Below, piece by piece: positions 25,695 through 34,114 of a DNA stretch of 40,810 bases; the first letter of the stretch is position 1; every line of letters starts with the position of its first letter. A program made the translations under genes and the position numbers. Under the pieces are notes generated by a model that ran no database searches, had not been told where the DNA came from, and saw only the letters and a program-made list of their open reading frames with translations. The stretch spans positions 1 through 40,810 of the forward strand of contig NZ_JYJF01000063.1 of NCBI RefSeq assembly GCF_000955975.1, written 5' to 3'. This DNA comes from Saccharothrix sp. ST-888 (GTDB lineage: Bacteria; Actinomycetota; Actinomycetes; Streptomycetales; Streptomycetaceae).

Positions 25695-27119
25695 CTACCC
25701 CATCGCCGATGGCTCGGCGCCACCGCCCACCACAGCCCCCTCCGTCCCCGCACCCGCACCCGCACCCGCACCCGCCGCAGCGCCGGTCGCCCCCGCCCCT
25801 TCCCCCCGCGCCGACTGCACCGGCACCCGAGGCGGATCGGGCCGCAGCACACTGTGGCCGGTGGCCGGATCCCGTCGGCACTCGACCAGTTCGGCGCCGC
25901 CCACCTCCCGTACCGGTGCCGGATCGTTCAGCGCGGCGAGCAGGCGGACATCCCCCTTCTCGCACACCTCGCGGGCCACTCGCAGCAGCGCGGCGATCTG
26001 CTCGTTGGCCAGCCCGGCTCCCAGATCCTCGGCCAGTACGGCCAGTTGGCGATGGGCCGGCGGCACCTCGGCGGCGGGCTCGACGTCCAGCACGCCGGCC
26101 CCGGTCAGCAGCACGGCGGCGAACGCGAGCAGCCGCAGCATGCCGTCCGATGCCTGGTCCGCGCTGGTCCGCCCGAGCACCCCCTCGTCGAAGACCGCGA
26201 GCAGCCGCTCCTGCGCCTCGGGGCCGCGACGGGCCACGTCCAGGCCGAGCAGCGGATGCGGCGCGGCCGCCTGAACAGCCTTGAGCAGCCGGCCGTAACG
26301 CCGGGTGCACTCGTTCCTGACCCTGGCCAGGACGGCCGAGATGTTGGCGGCCGAGCCGAGCAGACGGGCGTCCGGATCGGGCTGCGCCCAGTCGCGCATC
26401 AGGGCGGGTACGGGGTGCAGCGGGAAGATCTCGCGCAGCGCGGTCAGGAGTTGCTCGGCCGCCGCGAGCACCTTGCACTCCCCGGCCGAGGAACCGGCCA
26501 CGCGCAGCGGGATCTGGGTGACGATCAGGCTGTCGCTCGGGAAGGGCGCCCGGATGTCACCCTGCCGGGTGTCGTTGTGCCAGGTGACGTTGACCTTGCC
26601 GTTCACCACGTCCTGTTCCCCGGTCTCGACCAGCGTCTGCCCCGCGCAGGTGAGCCACTCCCTGGCAACCCGGACCCGCCCGTCGGTGCGCACCACGAGT
26701 TCGAGCCGGATCGGGCCGGCGCAGGAACGGACCGTGCACCCGAGGATGATCGCGTTGCGACCGTGCGGCACACAGCCCAGCAGACCACCCCTGACCGGCT
26801 GGGCCAGTGGCCCGGCGGTGCCGCCGAGGCCGTCCAGCGAGGGGCCGATCGGCTCGCCGAGCGCCAGCCGGGAGAGCACGGCCAGCGCGTCGAGCGCATT
26901 CGACTTGCCGACTCCCGAGGGCCCGTACAGCACGGTGAACGGGGAGAGCGCGAGTGTCGTCCGGCGGTACGACTTGAACGAGGTGAGCCTGAGCTCCTCG
27001 ACGGCGGGGCGGGCGGAAGTCCTCCCCGCAGGGCTTCCGGCCCCTTGGACGACGCCTCCGGCCGACCGGGCGGCACTTCCGGCCGATGGAGCGGCGGGCT
27101 GGGCGGCTTCGCTGGTCAC
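25695..27119 (-). CDS. AAA/ABC-type ATPase of the RecF/SMC-like group
   Basis: About 474 residues. LRLTSFKSYRRTTLALSPFTVLYGPSGVGKSNALDAL is an N-terminal RecF/SMC-type beta strand and Walker A (GPSGVGKSN). Later come DQASDGMLRLLAFAAVLL, resembling the ABC signature region, and GVLDVEPAAEVPPAHRQL, a Walker-B-like segment (LDVEPAAE). There is no long coiled coil, nuclease or TOPRIM domain. The N-terminal 60 residues and the Gly/Ala tail, encoded by CCCGCA repeats, are low complexity. GTG 27119 is proposed from the conserved domain and a TAGGGT element 7 bases upstream; ATG 27176 is an alternative. It is followed by a MazG-like gene after 9 bases. Function is unknown; DNA repair, nucleotide-damage response and defence are all possible. 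Confidence 0.8.
   Translation of the reverse strand: MTSEAAQPAAPSAGSAARSAGGVVQGAGSPAGRTSARPAVEELRLTSFKSYRRTTLALSPFTVLYGPSGVGKSNALDALAVLSRLALGEPIGPSLDGLGGTAGPLAQPVRGGLLGCVPHGRNAIILGCTVRSCAGPIRLELVVRTDGRVRVAREWLTCAGQTLVETGEQDVVNGKVNVTWHNDTRQGDIRAPFPSDSLIVTQIPLRVAGSSAGECKVLAAAEQLLTALREIFPLHPVPALMRDWAQPDPDARLLGSAANISAVLARVRNECTRRYGRLLKAVQAAAPHPLLGLDVARRGPEAQERLLAVFDEGVLGRTSADQASDGMLRLLAFAAVLLTGAGVLDVEPAAEVPPAHRQLAVLAEDLGAGLANEQIAALLRVAREVCEKGDVRLLAALNDPAPVREVGGAELVECRRDPATGHSVLRPDPPRVPVQSARGEGAGATGAAAGAGAGAGAGTEGAVVGGGAEPSAMG
25747..25775. repeat. CCCGCA hexanucleotide tandem repeat
   Basis: Four full copies and a partial copy encode a Gly-Ala repeat near the C-terminus of the ATPase. Being in frame, copy changes would alter only the tail length. 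Confidence 0.85.
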
Positions 27120-27126
27120 CCGGCGC

Positions 27127-27132
27127 ACCCTA
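27127..27132 (-). promoter_or_regulatory. Candidate -10 of leaderless ATPase-MazG operon
   Basis: TAGGGT on the minus strand ends 7 bases before GTG 27119 and no Shine-Dalgarno sequence is present. Confidence 0.4.
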
Positions 27133-27246
27133 GCTGCCGCCGGGAGAGGCGAAACGTCCCTGCATGCACCGTTCATCCCAATGGATTGTCCGGTGCGCCC
27201 CCGGCGATTGACGCCCAGCGCCACCCGCCACCCGGGCGGTCCCGCC

Positions 27247-28065
27247 CTACTGGTACGTCGCCACCTGCACCGAGCCGGTGACCTCCACCGGTTCCGGCAG
27301 CTCGGCCAGGGCGGCGGCGAGTACGTCGGGAGCGGTGTGCCAGGCATTGGGGCCCATCGCCACGACGGCAGCCGCGTCGGCCCGCGACAGGCTGAGCCGG
27401 AACTCGACCTCGACCCGGTCGGTCCTGGTCAGCCAGGGGCTCAGCTTCTCGTCGATCCGGCGTTCCTTCTCCTCGTCCACCGACAGCAGGCCGAGGGCGG
27501 CGACGAGCTCGCGCAGGTGCCTGGAGGTCGGCGAGACCAGCAGCAGCCGGCCGCCGGGGCGCAGCACCCGCCGGATCTCCGGGCCGTTCCTGGGCGCGAA
27601 GACGTTGAGCACCAGATCGGCGCTGTCGCTCTGCAGCGGAAGCGGTCGCCAGGCGTCGCAGACCACCGCGCCGATCCTGGGGTGCGCCTTGGCGGCCCGG
27701 CGCAGCGCGTACTTGGAGATGTCCAGCGCGGCGCCCACGCCGCCGACCTGCTCCAGGACGTGGGTGAGGTAGTAGCCGGTGCCCGCGCCCAGGTCCGCCA
27801 CCAGCCCGTCGGTCCGGCCTGCCGCTGCGACGAGGGCGTCCGCGATCGGCCGGTAGTGGCCGGCGGCCAGGAAGTCGCTGCGCGCGGCGACCATGGCGGC
27901 GGTGTCACCGGTGCCGGTGTGCGCGTCGCCGGCCAGCAGGCTGACGTAGCCCTGCTTGGCCTGGTCGAAGGTGTGGCCTGCGGGGCAGCGCAGGGTACGG
28001 CCGTTGAGGGCCAGCTGCTGTGCGCAGTGCGGGCAGGCCAGATAGCGCTCGATGTCCTGCAGCAA
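27247..28065 (-). CDS. RlmA-like 23S rRNA (guanine-N1) methyltransferase
   Basis: 272 residues. The N-terminal zinc motif CPHC-x12-C-x3-H (Cys11, Cys14, Cys27, His31) has exactly the spacing of E. coli RlmA. The SAM-binding fold follows (LVADLGAGTGYYL, then VVCDAWRPLPL and LNVFAPRNGPEIRRVLRPGGRLLLVSP). This family, including the tylosin-resistance enzyme TlrB, methylates G745/G748 of 23S rRNA; housekeeping modification and macrolide resistance are both possible. The only start that gives the conserved N-terminus is TTG 28065 (MLQDIERYLACP), about 10 bases after GAGGG. A CCTAGGCT element about 40 bases upstream may be its promoter. Confidence 0.85.
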   Translation of the reverse strand: MLQDIERYLACPHCAQQLALNGRTLRCPAGHTFDQAKQGYVSLLAGDAHTGTGDTAAMVAARSDFLAAGHYRPIADALVAAAGRTDGLVADLGAGTGYYLTHVLEQVGGVGAALDISKYALRRAAKAHPRIGAVVCDAWRPLPLQSDSADLVLNVFAPRNGPEIRRVLRPGGRLLLVSPTSRHLRELVAALGLLSVDEEKERRIDEKLSPWLTRTDRVEVEFRLSLSRADAAAVVAMGPNAWHTAPDVLAAALAELPEPVEVTGSVQVATYQ

Positions 28066-28213
28066 CGTCCGTGGTCCCTCGCCGTGTGGGGTGAAACCCC
28101 CAGCCTAGGTCCTGTCCGGCGGATCCCCGATCACGGGCCCACTCGGGCATCGGTCCCAGCGGCACGCCCGGCCGAGCGCCCGACTCGGAAGCCGCCCCGG
28201 GCCTGCCGTGGAC

Positions 28214-28645
28214 TCAGTCGGACTCGCCCTCGTCCCCGTCGTCGTCCCCCCGGACCTCCTCCTCCTCGGCCTCGTCGACCACCCAGGCGGCCAGCCGGTC
28301 GGACACGCCGCTGACGCCGAGCTTGCCCTCCCTGATCGCCCGGGCCAGGCTGCGGACCTCCCGCGCGGTGGTGGCGACGCTGCAGCCGCTGGCCACCAGG
28401 TACGCGTAGGCGACGGCGGTGGCGAAGAGCTCGTTGCTCCGCTCCAGCGCCGGAACGCGGATCAGCTGGTGCATCAGGGCCGCCGCACGGTCCTGCGGCT
28501 CGGGGTAGACGGCGATGTCGAAGATACCGGCCTGGTGCCGGGCGACTGCCGCGAGCAGCGATCCGTAGTCGGTGACCGGCGGATCGCCGGGGGTGTACTG
28601 CTCGGCAGTCATGAGCAGCCACGAGAGGTCCACCTCAAGGTTCAA
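28214..28645 (-). CDS. Fic/Doc-like toxin component with degenerate motif
   Basis: 143 residues starting at TTG 28645, which overlaps the antitoxin stop as TTGA. The sequence (MNLEVDLSWLLMTAEQYTPGDPPVTDYGSLLAAVARHQAGIFD and onward) resembles the Streptomyces proteins annotated as Fic-family toxin-antitoxin toxin component, as I remember them. The segment PALERSNELFATAVAYAYLVASG aligns with the Doc motif HxFxDANKRTALxxALLFL. Only the Asn is kept, while the catalytic His and the Lys-Arg are replaced by Pro and Glu-Leu. AMP or phosphate transfer by the known mechanism is therefore doubtful. An acidic tail of about 20 residues ends the protein. It is the second gene of a pair with the ribbon-helix-helix gene. 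Confidence 0.75.
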   Translation of the reverse strand: MNLEVDLSWLLMTAEQYTPGDPPVTDYGSLLAAVARHQAGIFDIAVYPEPQDRAAALMHQLIRVPALERSNELFATAVAYAYLVASGCSVATTAREVRSLARAIREGKLGVSGVSDRLAAWVVDEAEEEEVRGDDDGDEGESD

Positions 28646-28872
28646 CGACGCACGTCCTGCAGGCCGTCGCCGAACTCGGCGAGGAAGGTCGACTCGTACT
28701 CCTTCATGAACTGCGCGGCGGCGTCGACGAACAGCCGTCCGGTCTCGCCCATGTCCTGCCTGACAAGCCGTTCGATGTACTGGTTCATGCTGATCCCCTG
28801 CTGCTCGGCGCGCTCGCGCGCCATCTCGGCGGTGGCCGCATCCACCCGGACGTTCAGCTGCTTCTTCGCCAT
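28642..28872 (-). CDS. Ribbon-helix-helix antitoxin (Arc/CopG type)
   Basis: 76 residues. The N-terminal KKQLNVRVDAATAEMARERAEQQGISMNQYIERLVRQDM is a canonical ribbon-helix-helix: one DNA-binding strand with alternating residues (QLNVRVD), then two helices. The C-terminal FVDAAAQFMKEYESTFLAEFG is probably the toxin-binding segment. ATG 28872 lacks a ribosome site but lies 6 bases after a TAGCGT -10-like element, so it may be leaderless. It precedes and overlaps the Fic-like toxin gene, and two palindromes directly upstream are the likely operator for autoregulation. Confidence 0.88.
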   Translation of the reverse strand: MAKKQLNVRVDAATAEMARERAEQQGISMNQYIERLVRQDMGETGRLFVDAAAQFMKEYESTFLAEFGDGLQDVRR

Positions 28873-28878
28873 GAACTA

Positions 28879-28902
28879 ACGCTAGCGTCGAGGTGCTAGC
28901 AC
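28879..28902. promoter_or_regulatory. Two-palindrome operator of the toxin-antitoxin operon
   Basis: ACGCTAGCGT (28879-28888) and GTGCTAGCAC (28893-28902) are perfect 10-base palindromes sharing the core GCTAGC, centred 14 bases apart. The first contains the likely -10 (TAGCGT on the minus strand), 6 bases before the antitoxin ATG. Paired short palindromes are typical sites for ribbon-helix-helix dimers of dimers, so binding should block the promoter. The remaining 200 bases up to 29106 show nothing else clear. Confidence 0.7.
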
Positions 28903-29106
28903 AACAAGGGCGCATTCCGGCCTCCCCACGCCCCCCTGGTTCCAGTGCTCCCAGAAGGCCGGAAATCGCCTGCGAGCGCTGGGGAACATACCCGCCGACT
29001 CCCCCTGTCACCCCTTTGCACGCAACACCGCTACGCGGTCGAACCAGATCCAGCCCCTGGCCGGATGCGCGGGCCCGGACCGGTCAGGCGCCCGCCGCGC
29101 CCGCAG

Positions 29107-30165
29107 TCAGTGCGGGACCACGGCCAGCAGGGTCTGGGCGGCCGTCAGCAGCACCTCGTCCACCTGCCGTTCCACCAGCGGCAGCGCGAAGGCTCCGCCG
29201 CCCGCCGCGTACGCCAGCGGCAGGCAGGCGATCAGCAGGGTCCACTGGTTGACCTTGCTGGAGAGCAGCGCCCCCAGCCCGTCGTCGCCGCGCAGCCGCC
29301 AGGCGAAGACCACCGCGACGATCAGCTCGGGCGCCTCGGACGCCAGCGGTGCCAGCCACTGCACCAGCAGGAAGCGGTCGATGCCGAGCGACGCTCCGGC
29401 GTCCACGAGTGAGGTCGCGAACGGCTCCGCACAGGCGAAGATCACACCCGCTGCCAGGGCGAACACCGCCACCGTGGTGAAGCGCCGACGCCCCCGGGGC
29501 AGCAGTGCCAGCCGGGCCGGGACGCCGACCGGCTGCTCCTCGTCGGTCTCGCTGCACCGCCCGATCCGGACCAGGTAGAAGGCGCACCAGAGGATCAGCA
29601 CCACGGCCACCATCCAGGAGATCTCCCTGGTCAGCGGCATCACGAAGGCGAAGACCGCAGCCGCTCCGAGAAAGGCCACGTCGATCCGCCGGTGCTCGCG
29701 CAGCACCACACCCCGCCGCACCCCGGTCCGGCGGTCCGCACAGTAGGCGGCCAGCGCCACCAGCGGCCAGCCGACGCCGACCAGCAGCCGGTTGGCGCCG
29801 GTCATGTTGGCCGCCGCATAGGCCGCGTACTCGGGCCTGGTGCCCGCCGCGTACGCGAAGTACAGGTCCACCGCGTACTCGGGCAGCACCGCGATGAATG
29901 CCAGCAGCGCCAGCGGACCCGCGATGTCCTCCCGGGCGGTCTCGGCCGCCCACATCAGCAGCAGCGCGGCCGCCAGCACTCCCAGGCCGAACACCACCAT
30001 CCCGACCACCGCCGCCGGGTGCCCCCCTGCCAGTCGCAGCACCACCGCCGGCGTCGCCCCGGCGCACGCACCCGCGAGCCGCAGCACCGTCGCCCGCCCG
30101 CTCGGCGGCACGGCTGCCGGAAGGCCCGTCCCCTCGTTCGCCGTGACGTCGGACACCGGGCGCAT
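29107..30165 (-). CDS. Sodium/calcium exchanger family (CaCA) membrane protein
   Basis: 352 residues with about ten predicted membrane helices and the two inverted alpha-repeats of the CaCA superfamily: ALLAFIAVLPEYAVDLYFAY in the first half and LAPLASEAPELIVAVVFAWR in the second. Each contains the acidic PE residue of the ion site. A hydrophilic cytoplasmic loop (about RCSETDEEQPVG) separates the halves. The protein probably exports Ca2+ or another cation in exchange for Na+ or H+. ATG 30165 follows GAGGAG at 4 bases; longer frames upstream have no support. It is monocistronic. Confidence 0.88.
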   Translation of the reverse strand: MRPVSDVTANEGTGLPAAVPPSGRATVLRLAGACAGATPAVVLRLAGGHPAAVVGMVVFGLGVLAAALLLMWAAETAREDIAGPLALLAFIAVLPEYAVDLYFAYAAGTRPEYAAYAAANMTGANRLLVGVGWPLVALAAYCADRRTGVRRGVVLREHRRIDVAFLGAAAVFAFVMPLTREISWMVAVVLILWCAFYLVRIGRCSETDEEQPVGVPARLALLPRGRRRFTTVAVFALAAGVIFACAEPFATSLVDAGASLGIDRFLLVQWLAPLASEAPELIVAVVFAWRLRGDDGLGALLSSKVNQWTLLIACLPLAYAAGGGAFALPLVERQVDEVLLTAAQTLLAVVPH

Positions 30166-30284
30166 CTGTCTCCTCACAGCGAGTCGGCATCGGAGTACGA
30201 GCAGGCTACGACCGGTTCCGCACGCCGACCGGCCGCGACGCAGCCGCAATCCGGCGAACCTCCCTCGCCCGGCCCGGCAGACGA

Positions 30285-30358
30285 CAGGGGCGCGGGGAAG
30301 GGCACGGGAAGCCTGCACGCAAGGTGCACGGCTTCCCGCGCCGTTCCCCGCGCCCCTG
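30285..30358. repeat. Long inverted repeat, GGGGCGCGGGG family (copy 2), likely terminator
   Basis: CAGGGGCGCGGGGAA pairs perfectly with TTCCCCGCGCCCCTG. Inside, CGGGAAGCC/GGCTTCCCG and GCAC/GTGC continue the stem, giving a 74-base hairpin. It lies 23 bases after the stop of the RNA methyltransferase gene and shares its outer core with 2930-3000. Confidence 0.75.
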
Positions 30359-30380
30359 AGACGCGGTACAGCCGACCCGC

Positions 30381-32057
30381 TTACTCCCCGACCGGCTCCA
30401 GGATGGCCACGCACTCGAAGTGGTGGGTCATCGGGAAGAGGTCGAAGGCTCGCAGCGAGACCGGACGGTAGCCGCCCTCGCGGAAGAAGGCCAGGTCACG
30501 GGCGAGCGCTGCCGGGTCGCACGCGACGTACGCGATCCGGCGGGCCTCCAGGCCGACCAGGTGCGCGACGGTCTCGCGCCCCGCACCCGCGCGCGGCGGG
30601 TCGAGCACGATCAGGTCGGTGGAGGTGATCCCGGTGCGCGGGAGCAGCGACTCGACCTTGTCGCACTCGATCCGGACGTTGTCCACCTCGGCCAGGTTGT
30701 GCCGGGCGTCGACGACGGCCTGCTTGCTGGACTCGATGCCGAGCACCGCACCGTCCTCGCCGACCCGGTCGGCCAGCGCCCCGGCGAACAGGCCGACACC
30801 GCAGTACAGGTCGAGGGCCATCTCGCCCCACTGCGGGTCCAGGCCCGCCAGGACGGCGTCCACCAGGGTGGTCGGCGCCTCGGGGTGGATCTGCCAGAAC
30901 CCGCCGTTGCTGACCCGCCAGGTGCGCCCGGCGGCCCGCTCACGGACGAAGGTCCGGCCGTGCACCCGGTGGAAGAGCCCCTGCTCGTCGATCCGGGAGA
31001 TGGAGACCGGCTGGTCCAGCTCGACCAGCGGCAGCTGGGCACCGGCCCGCGGCGTCAGGACCACCTGGCGGTCCGAAGAACCGCTGGCGGCGATCGCCTC
31101 GACCGTCTCGACACCCGGCCAGTCGCGGGCCTCGATGCCCAGCTCGGTCACCCCGGGGGCGGCGATCAGGCAGCGGTCGATCGGCTCGATGTCGTGCGAC
31201 CGGTGGCGGCGCAGGCCGGCCTTGCCGGTCTCCGGGTCCACCGCGTACTGGATCCGGCTGCGCCAGGCGGGCACCTCGCCGGCCGGGAGCTTGCCGCCCA
31301 CCGGCTCGACGCTGCCGTCCCAGCCGGCCTCGGCGGGGGTCAGCCCGGCGAGCTTGGCCAGCTGCTCGGTGAGCACCTGCCCCTTGAGCTTGCGCTGCCC
31401 GCCCGGGGTGACGTGCTGCCAGTCGCAGCCGCCGCACTTGCCGGGACCCGAGAACGGGCACGGCGCGGGGATGCGCTCCTTGGCGGCCTCCAGGATCTCC
31501 ACCGCGTCGGCGCGCAGGAAACGGGAGGTGGTGGTGCCCTCGGTGACCTGGGCGATCACCCGCTCACCCGGCAGCGTGTGCCGGACGAAGAGCACCCGGC
31601 CCTCGTGCCGGGCCACACAGTGGCCGCCACCGTGCGCGACCGGGCCCACCTCGACCTCGTACCGCTCGCCGACCAGCGAGTCACCGGTCGGGGCCTTGGG
31701 CGTGCGCTCGGCACGGGCCGGCTTGGCGGCGCGCAGCGCCTTCGGCGGACGGACGGCCTGCTTGCGCGGACGCTCGCCCTTCGAGCCCTGCGCGGACTTC
31801 GCGGCCGCGCTCTTCGAAGCCGACGCGGACTTTCCGGCAGCGGTCTTCGCGGCCGGTGCGGGCCGGTCCTGGGCCACCTGGGGCTTCGGCTCGGCGGGGA
31901 CGATCGGGGCGGTCTGGGCCGTGTAGCCCTCGCGGTCGGTGGCGGCCGAGCGCGTCGGCTTGGACCCCCAGCGCGGGCGGGCGACCTGTCCCGGCTTGGA
32001 GGTCTTTCCGGCCTTGCCGGACTTCCCCGAGGAGCGGGACGGGTTGTTGCGGGTCAC
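30381..32057 (-). CDS. TRAM-domain RNA uracil-5-methyltransferase (TrmA/RumA family)
   Basis: 558 residues. A Lys/Ala/Ser-rich basic N-terminal extension of about 125 residues precedes the TRAM domain (VGERYEVEVGPVAHGGGHCVARHEGRVLFVRHTLPGERV). The Fe-S cluster motif PCPFSGPGKCGGCDWQHV follows. The methyltransferase part has LDLYCGVGLFAGALA, VLDPPRAGAG and the catalytic Cys in VACDPAALARDLA. The enzyme forms 5-methyluridine in rRNA or tRNA; which one is not evident. GTG 32057 overlaps the stop of the K+ transporter gene as GTGA, so translation is coupled. I recall the same adjacency for Rv2689c/Rv2690c in mycobacteria. Confidence 0.92.
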   Translation of the reverse strand: MTRNNPSRSSGKSGKAGKTSKPGQVARPRWGSKPTRSAATDREGYTAQTAPIVPAEPKPQVAQDRPAPAAKTAAGKSASASKSAAAKSAQGSKGERPRKQAVRPPKALRAAKPARAERTPKAPTGDSLVGERYEVEVGPVAHGGGHCVARHEGRVLFVRHTLPGERVIAQVTEGTTTSRFLRADAVEILEAAKERIPAPCPFSGPGKCGGCDWQHVTPGGQRKLKGQVLTEQLAKLAGLTPAEAGWDGSVEPVGGKLPAGEVPAWRSRIQYAVDPETGKAGLRRHRSHDIEPIDRCLIAAPGVTELGIEARDWPGVETVEAIAASGSSDRQVVLTPRAGAQLPLVELDQPVSISRIDEQGLFHRVHGRTFVRERAAGRTWRVSNGGFWQIHPEAPTTLVDAVLAGLDPQWGEMALDLYCGVGLFAGALADRVGEDGAVLGIESSKQAVVDARHNLAEVDNVRIECDKVESLLPRTGITSTDLIVLDPPRAGAGRETVAHLVGLEARRIAYVACDPAALARDLAFFREGGYRPVSLRAFDLFPMTHHFECVAILEPVGE

Positions 32058-34114
32058 GAGGTCGAGTCCTTGCTGGCGTTGGTGAGGTCGGTGCTGGAAT
32101 TACCCGACTCTACGCGTTCGTGCCTGGGCTCGCCGCGACGGACGGCTCCCGGCGCCGACCACGCGCGCTGCGGCCTGCGCCGCTCGGAGGACTCCAGCTG
32201 CCAGGGTACGGAAGTCACCATCACACCGGGCTTGAACAGCAGACGCCCCTTGAGGCGCAGCGCACTCTGGTTGTGCAGCAGGTGCTCGTACCAGTGGCCG
32301 ACCACGTACTCGGGGATGTAGACCGAGACGACATCGCGCGGGCTGCTGCGGCGCAGGTTCTTGACGTAGTCCAGGACCGGCCCGGTGATCTCGCGGTACG
32401 GGGAGTCCAGCACCTTGAGCGGCACCTCGATACCGCGCTCGTCCCACTCCTCGCGCAGCGCCTCGGTGTCCGCCGGGTCCACGTTGACCGTGATGGCCTC
32501 CAGCGTGTGCGAGCGGGCCAGCCGGGCGTAGGCGAGGGCGCGCAGCGCGGGCTTGTGCAGCTTGGAGACCAGCACGATGCCGTGCACCCGGGTGGGCAGC
32601 ACGATGTCGTCCGCCTCCTCGGCGGCCTGCAGCTCCTGGGAGACCCGGTCGTAGTGGCGGCGGATCGCCTTCATCATCACGAAGAGCACCACCATGGTGG
32701 CGATCGCGATCCAGGCGTGGCCGATCTTGGTGACCAGGACCACGATCAGCACCGCCGCGGTCATCACCAGACCGAAGGTGTTGATCGCCCGGCTGCGCTG
32801 CATGTGACGCCGCTTGGCCGGGTCGGTCTCGGTGCGCAGCAGGCGGGTCCAGTGCCGGATCATGCCGGACTGGCTCATGTTGAAGGACACGAAGACGCCG
32901 ACGATGTACAGCTGGATCAGCCGGTTCGGGTCCGCGCCGAAGGCCGCTATGAAGATCACCGCGGCGGTGGCCAGCAGGATGATGCCGTTGGAGAAGGCCA
33001 GCCGGTCGCCGCGGGTGTGCAGCTGGCGGGGCAGGTAGCGGTCCTGCGCCAGGATCGAGCCGAGCACCGGGAAGCCGTTGAAGGCGGTGTTGGCCGCGAG
33101 CACCAGGATCAGTCCGGTGACGCCGGCGATGAAGTAGAAGCCCGGGGTGAAGTTGGAGAACACGGCCTCGCTGATCTGCGCCAGCGCCGTCTTCTGGTGG
33201 TAGTCCGCCGGGACTCCCGCCAGCTGGGTCTCCGGGTGCTCGGCCATCTGGGTACCGGTCAGGTGGGCGAGGTAGATGATGCCCATGAACATCGTCACGG
33301 CGATGGTGGCCATCATCAGCAGGGTGGTGGCCGCGTTCCTGCTCTTCGGCTTGCGGAAGGCCGGCACGCCGTTGGAGATCGCCTCGACGCCGGTCAGCGC
33401 GGCACAGCCCGAGGAGAACGCCTTGAGCAGCAGGAAGACCAGGGCGAACCCGGCCAGCGAACCGTTGCCCGCGGTCGCCTCCAGATGGAAGCCCGCGCTC
33501 TCGGCGGGCATGTCCGCCCCGAAGCCGAAGTGCCGGACCAGACCGTAGATCACCATGCCGAGCACGCCGACCATGAAGGCGTACGTGGGGACCGCGAAGG
33601 CGGTGCCCGACTCGCGGACACCGCGCAGGTTCATGCCCATCAGGACGATCACCAGGGTGACCGAGAGGGCCATCTCGTGCCCGCGCAGCGCGGGCACCGC
33701 GGAGACCACGTTGGCCACGCCGGAGGTGGTGGAGACGGCGACCGTCAGGATGTAGTCGACCATCAGGGCGCTGGCCACCACCAGGCCGGAGTTCGGCCCG
33801 TGGTTGACCGTGGCCACCTCGTAGTCGCCACCGCCGCTCGGGTAGGCGTGCACGTTCTGCCGGTACGAGGCAACCACCGCGAGCATCACGATGGCGACCA
33901 CGACGCCGATCTGCCACGAGAAGTGGATCGCGGACGCCCCGGCCAGCGAGAGGGTGAGGAGGATCTCCTCGGGGGCATAAGCGACGGAGGAGAGCGCGTC
34001 CGAGGCGAAGACCGGCAGGGCGATCCGCTTGGGGAGGAGGGTCTCCCCCAGCTTGTCGCTTCGCAGCGCGCGTCCGATCAGGATGCGTTTCGGGAGATCA
34101 GCAGGCATAGGCAC
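32054..34114 (-). CDS. KimA-like potassium transporter (APC/KUP superfamily)
   Basis: 686 residues with 12 predicted membrane helices and a cytoplasmic C-terminal domain of about 200. It shares long stretches with Bacillus subtilis KimA as I remember it, such as SDALSSVAYAPEEILL, AYPSGGGDYEVA, LLLKAFSSGCAALTGVEAISNGVPAF, LVLAANTAFNGFPVLG and HNQSALRLKGRL near the end. KimA is a high-affinity K+/H+ symporter inhibited by c-di-AMP. Many databases label this group simply amino acid permease. GTG 34114 has TACGAT 8 bases upstream and no ribosome site; ATG 34108 is an alternative start. It is divergent from two RCK/TrkA genes, which supports a role in K+ uptake. Confidence 0.85.
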   Translation of the reverse strand: MPMPADLPKRILIGRALRSDKLGETLLPKRIALPVFASDALSSVAYAPEEILLTLSLAGASAIHFSWQIGVVVAIVMLAVVASYRQNVHAYPSGGGDYEVATVNHGPNSGLVVASALMVDYILTVAVSTTSGVANVVSAVPALRGHEMALSVTLVIVLMGMNLRGVRESGTAFAVPTYAFMVGVLGMVIYGLVRHFGFGADMPAESAGFHLEATAGNGSLAGFALVFLLLKAFSSGCAALTGVEAISNGVPAFRKPKSRNAATTLLMMATIAVTMFMGIIYLAHLTGTQMAEHPETQLAGVPADYHQKTALAQISEAVFSNFTPGFYFIAGVTGLILVLAANTAFNGFPVLGSILAQDRYLPRQLHTRGDRLAFSNGIILLATAAVIFIAAFGADPNRLIQLYIVGVFVSFNMSQSGMIRHWTRLLRTETDPAKRRHMQRSRAINTFGLVMTAAVLIVVLVTKIGHAWIAIATMVVLFVMMKAIRRHYDRVSQELQAAEEADDIVLPTRVHGIVLVSKLHKPALRALAYARLARSHTLEAITVNVDPADTEALREEWDERGIEVPLKVLDSPYREITGPVLDYVKNLRRSSPRDVVSVYIPEYVVGHWYEHLLHNQSALRLKGRLLFKPGVMVTSVPWQLESSERRRPQRAWSAPGAVRRGEPRHERVESGNSSTDLTNASKDSTS

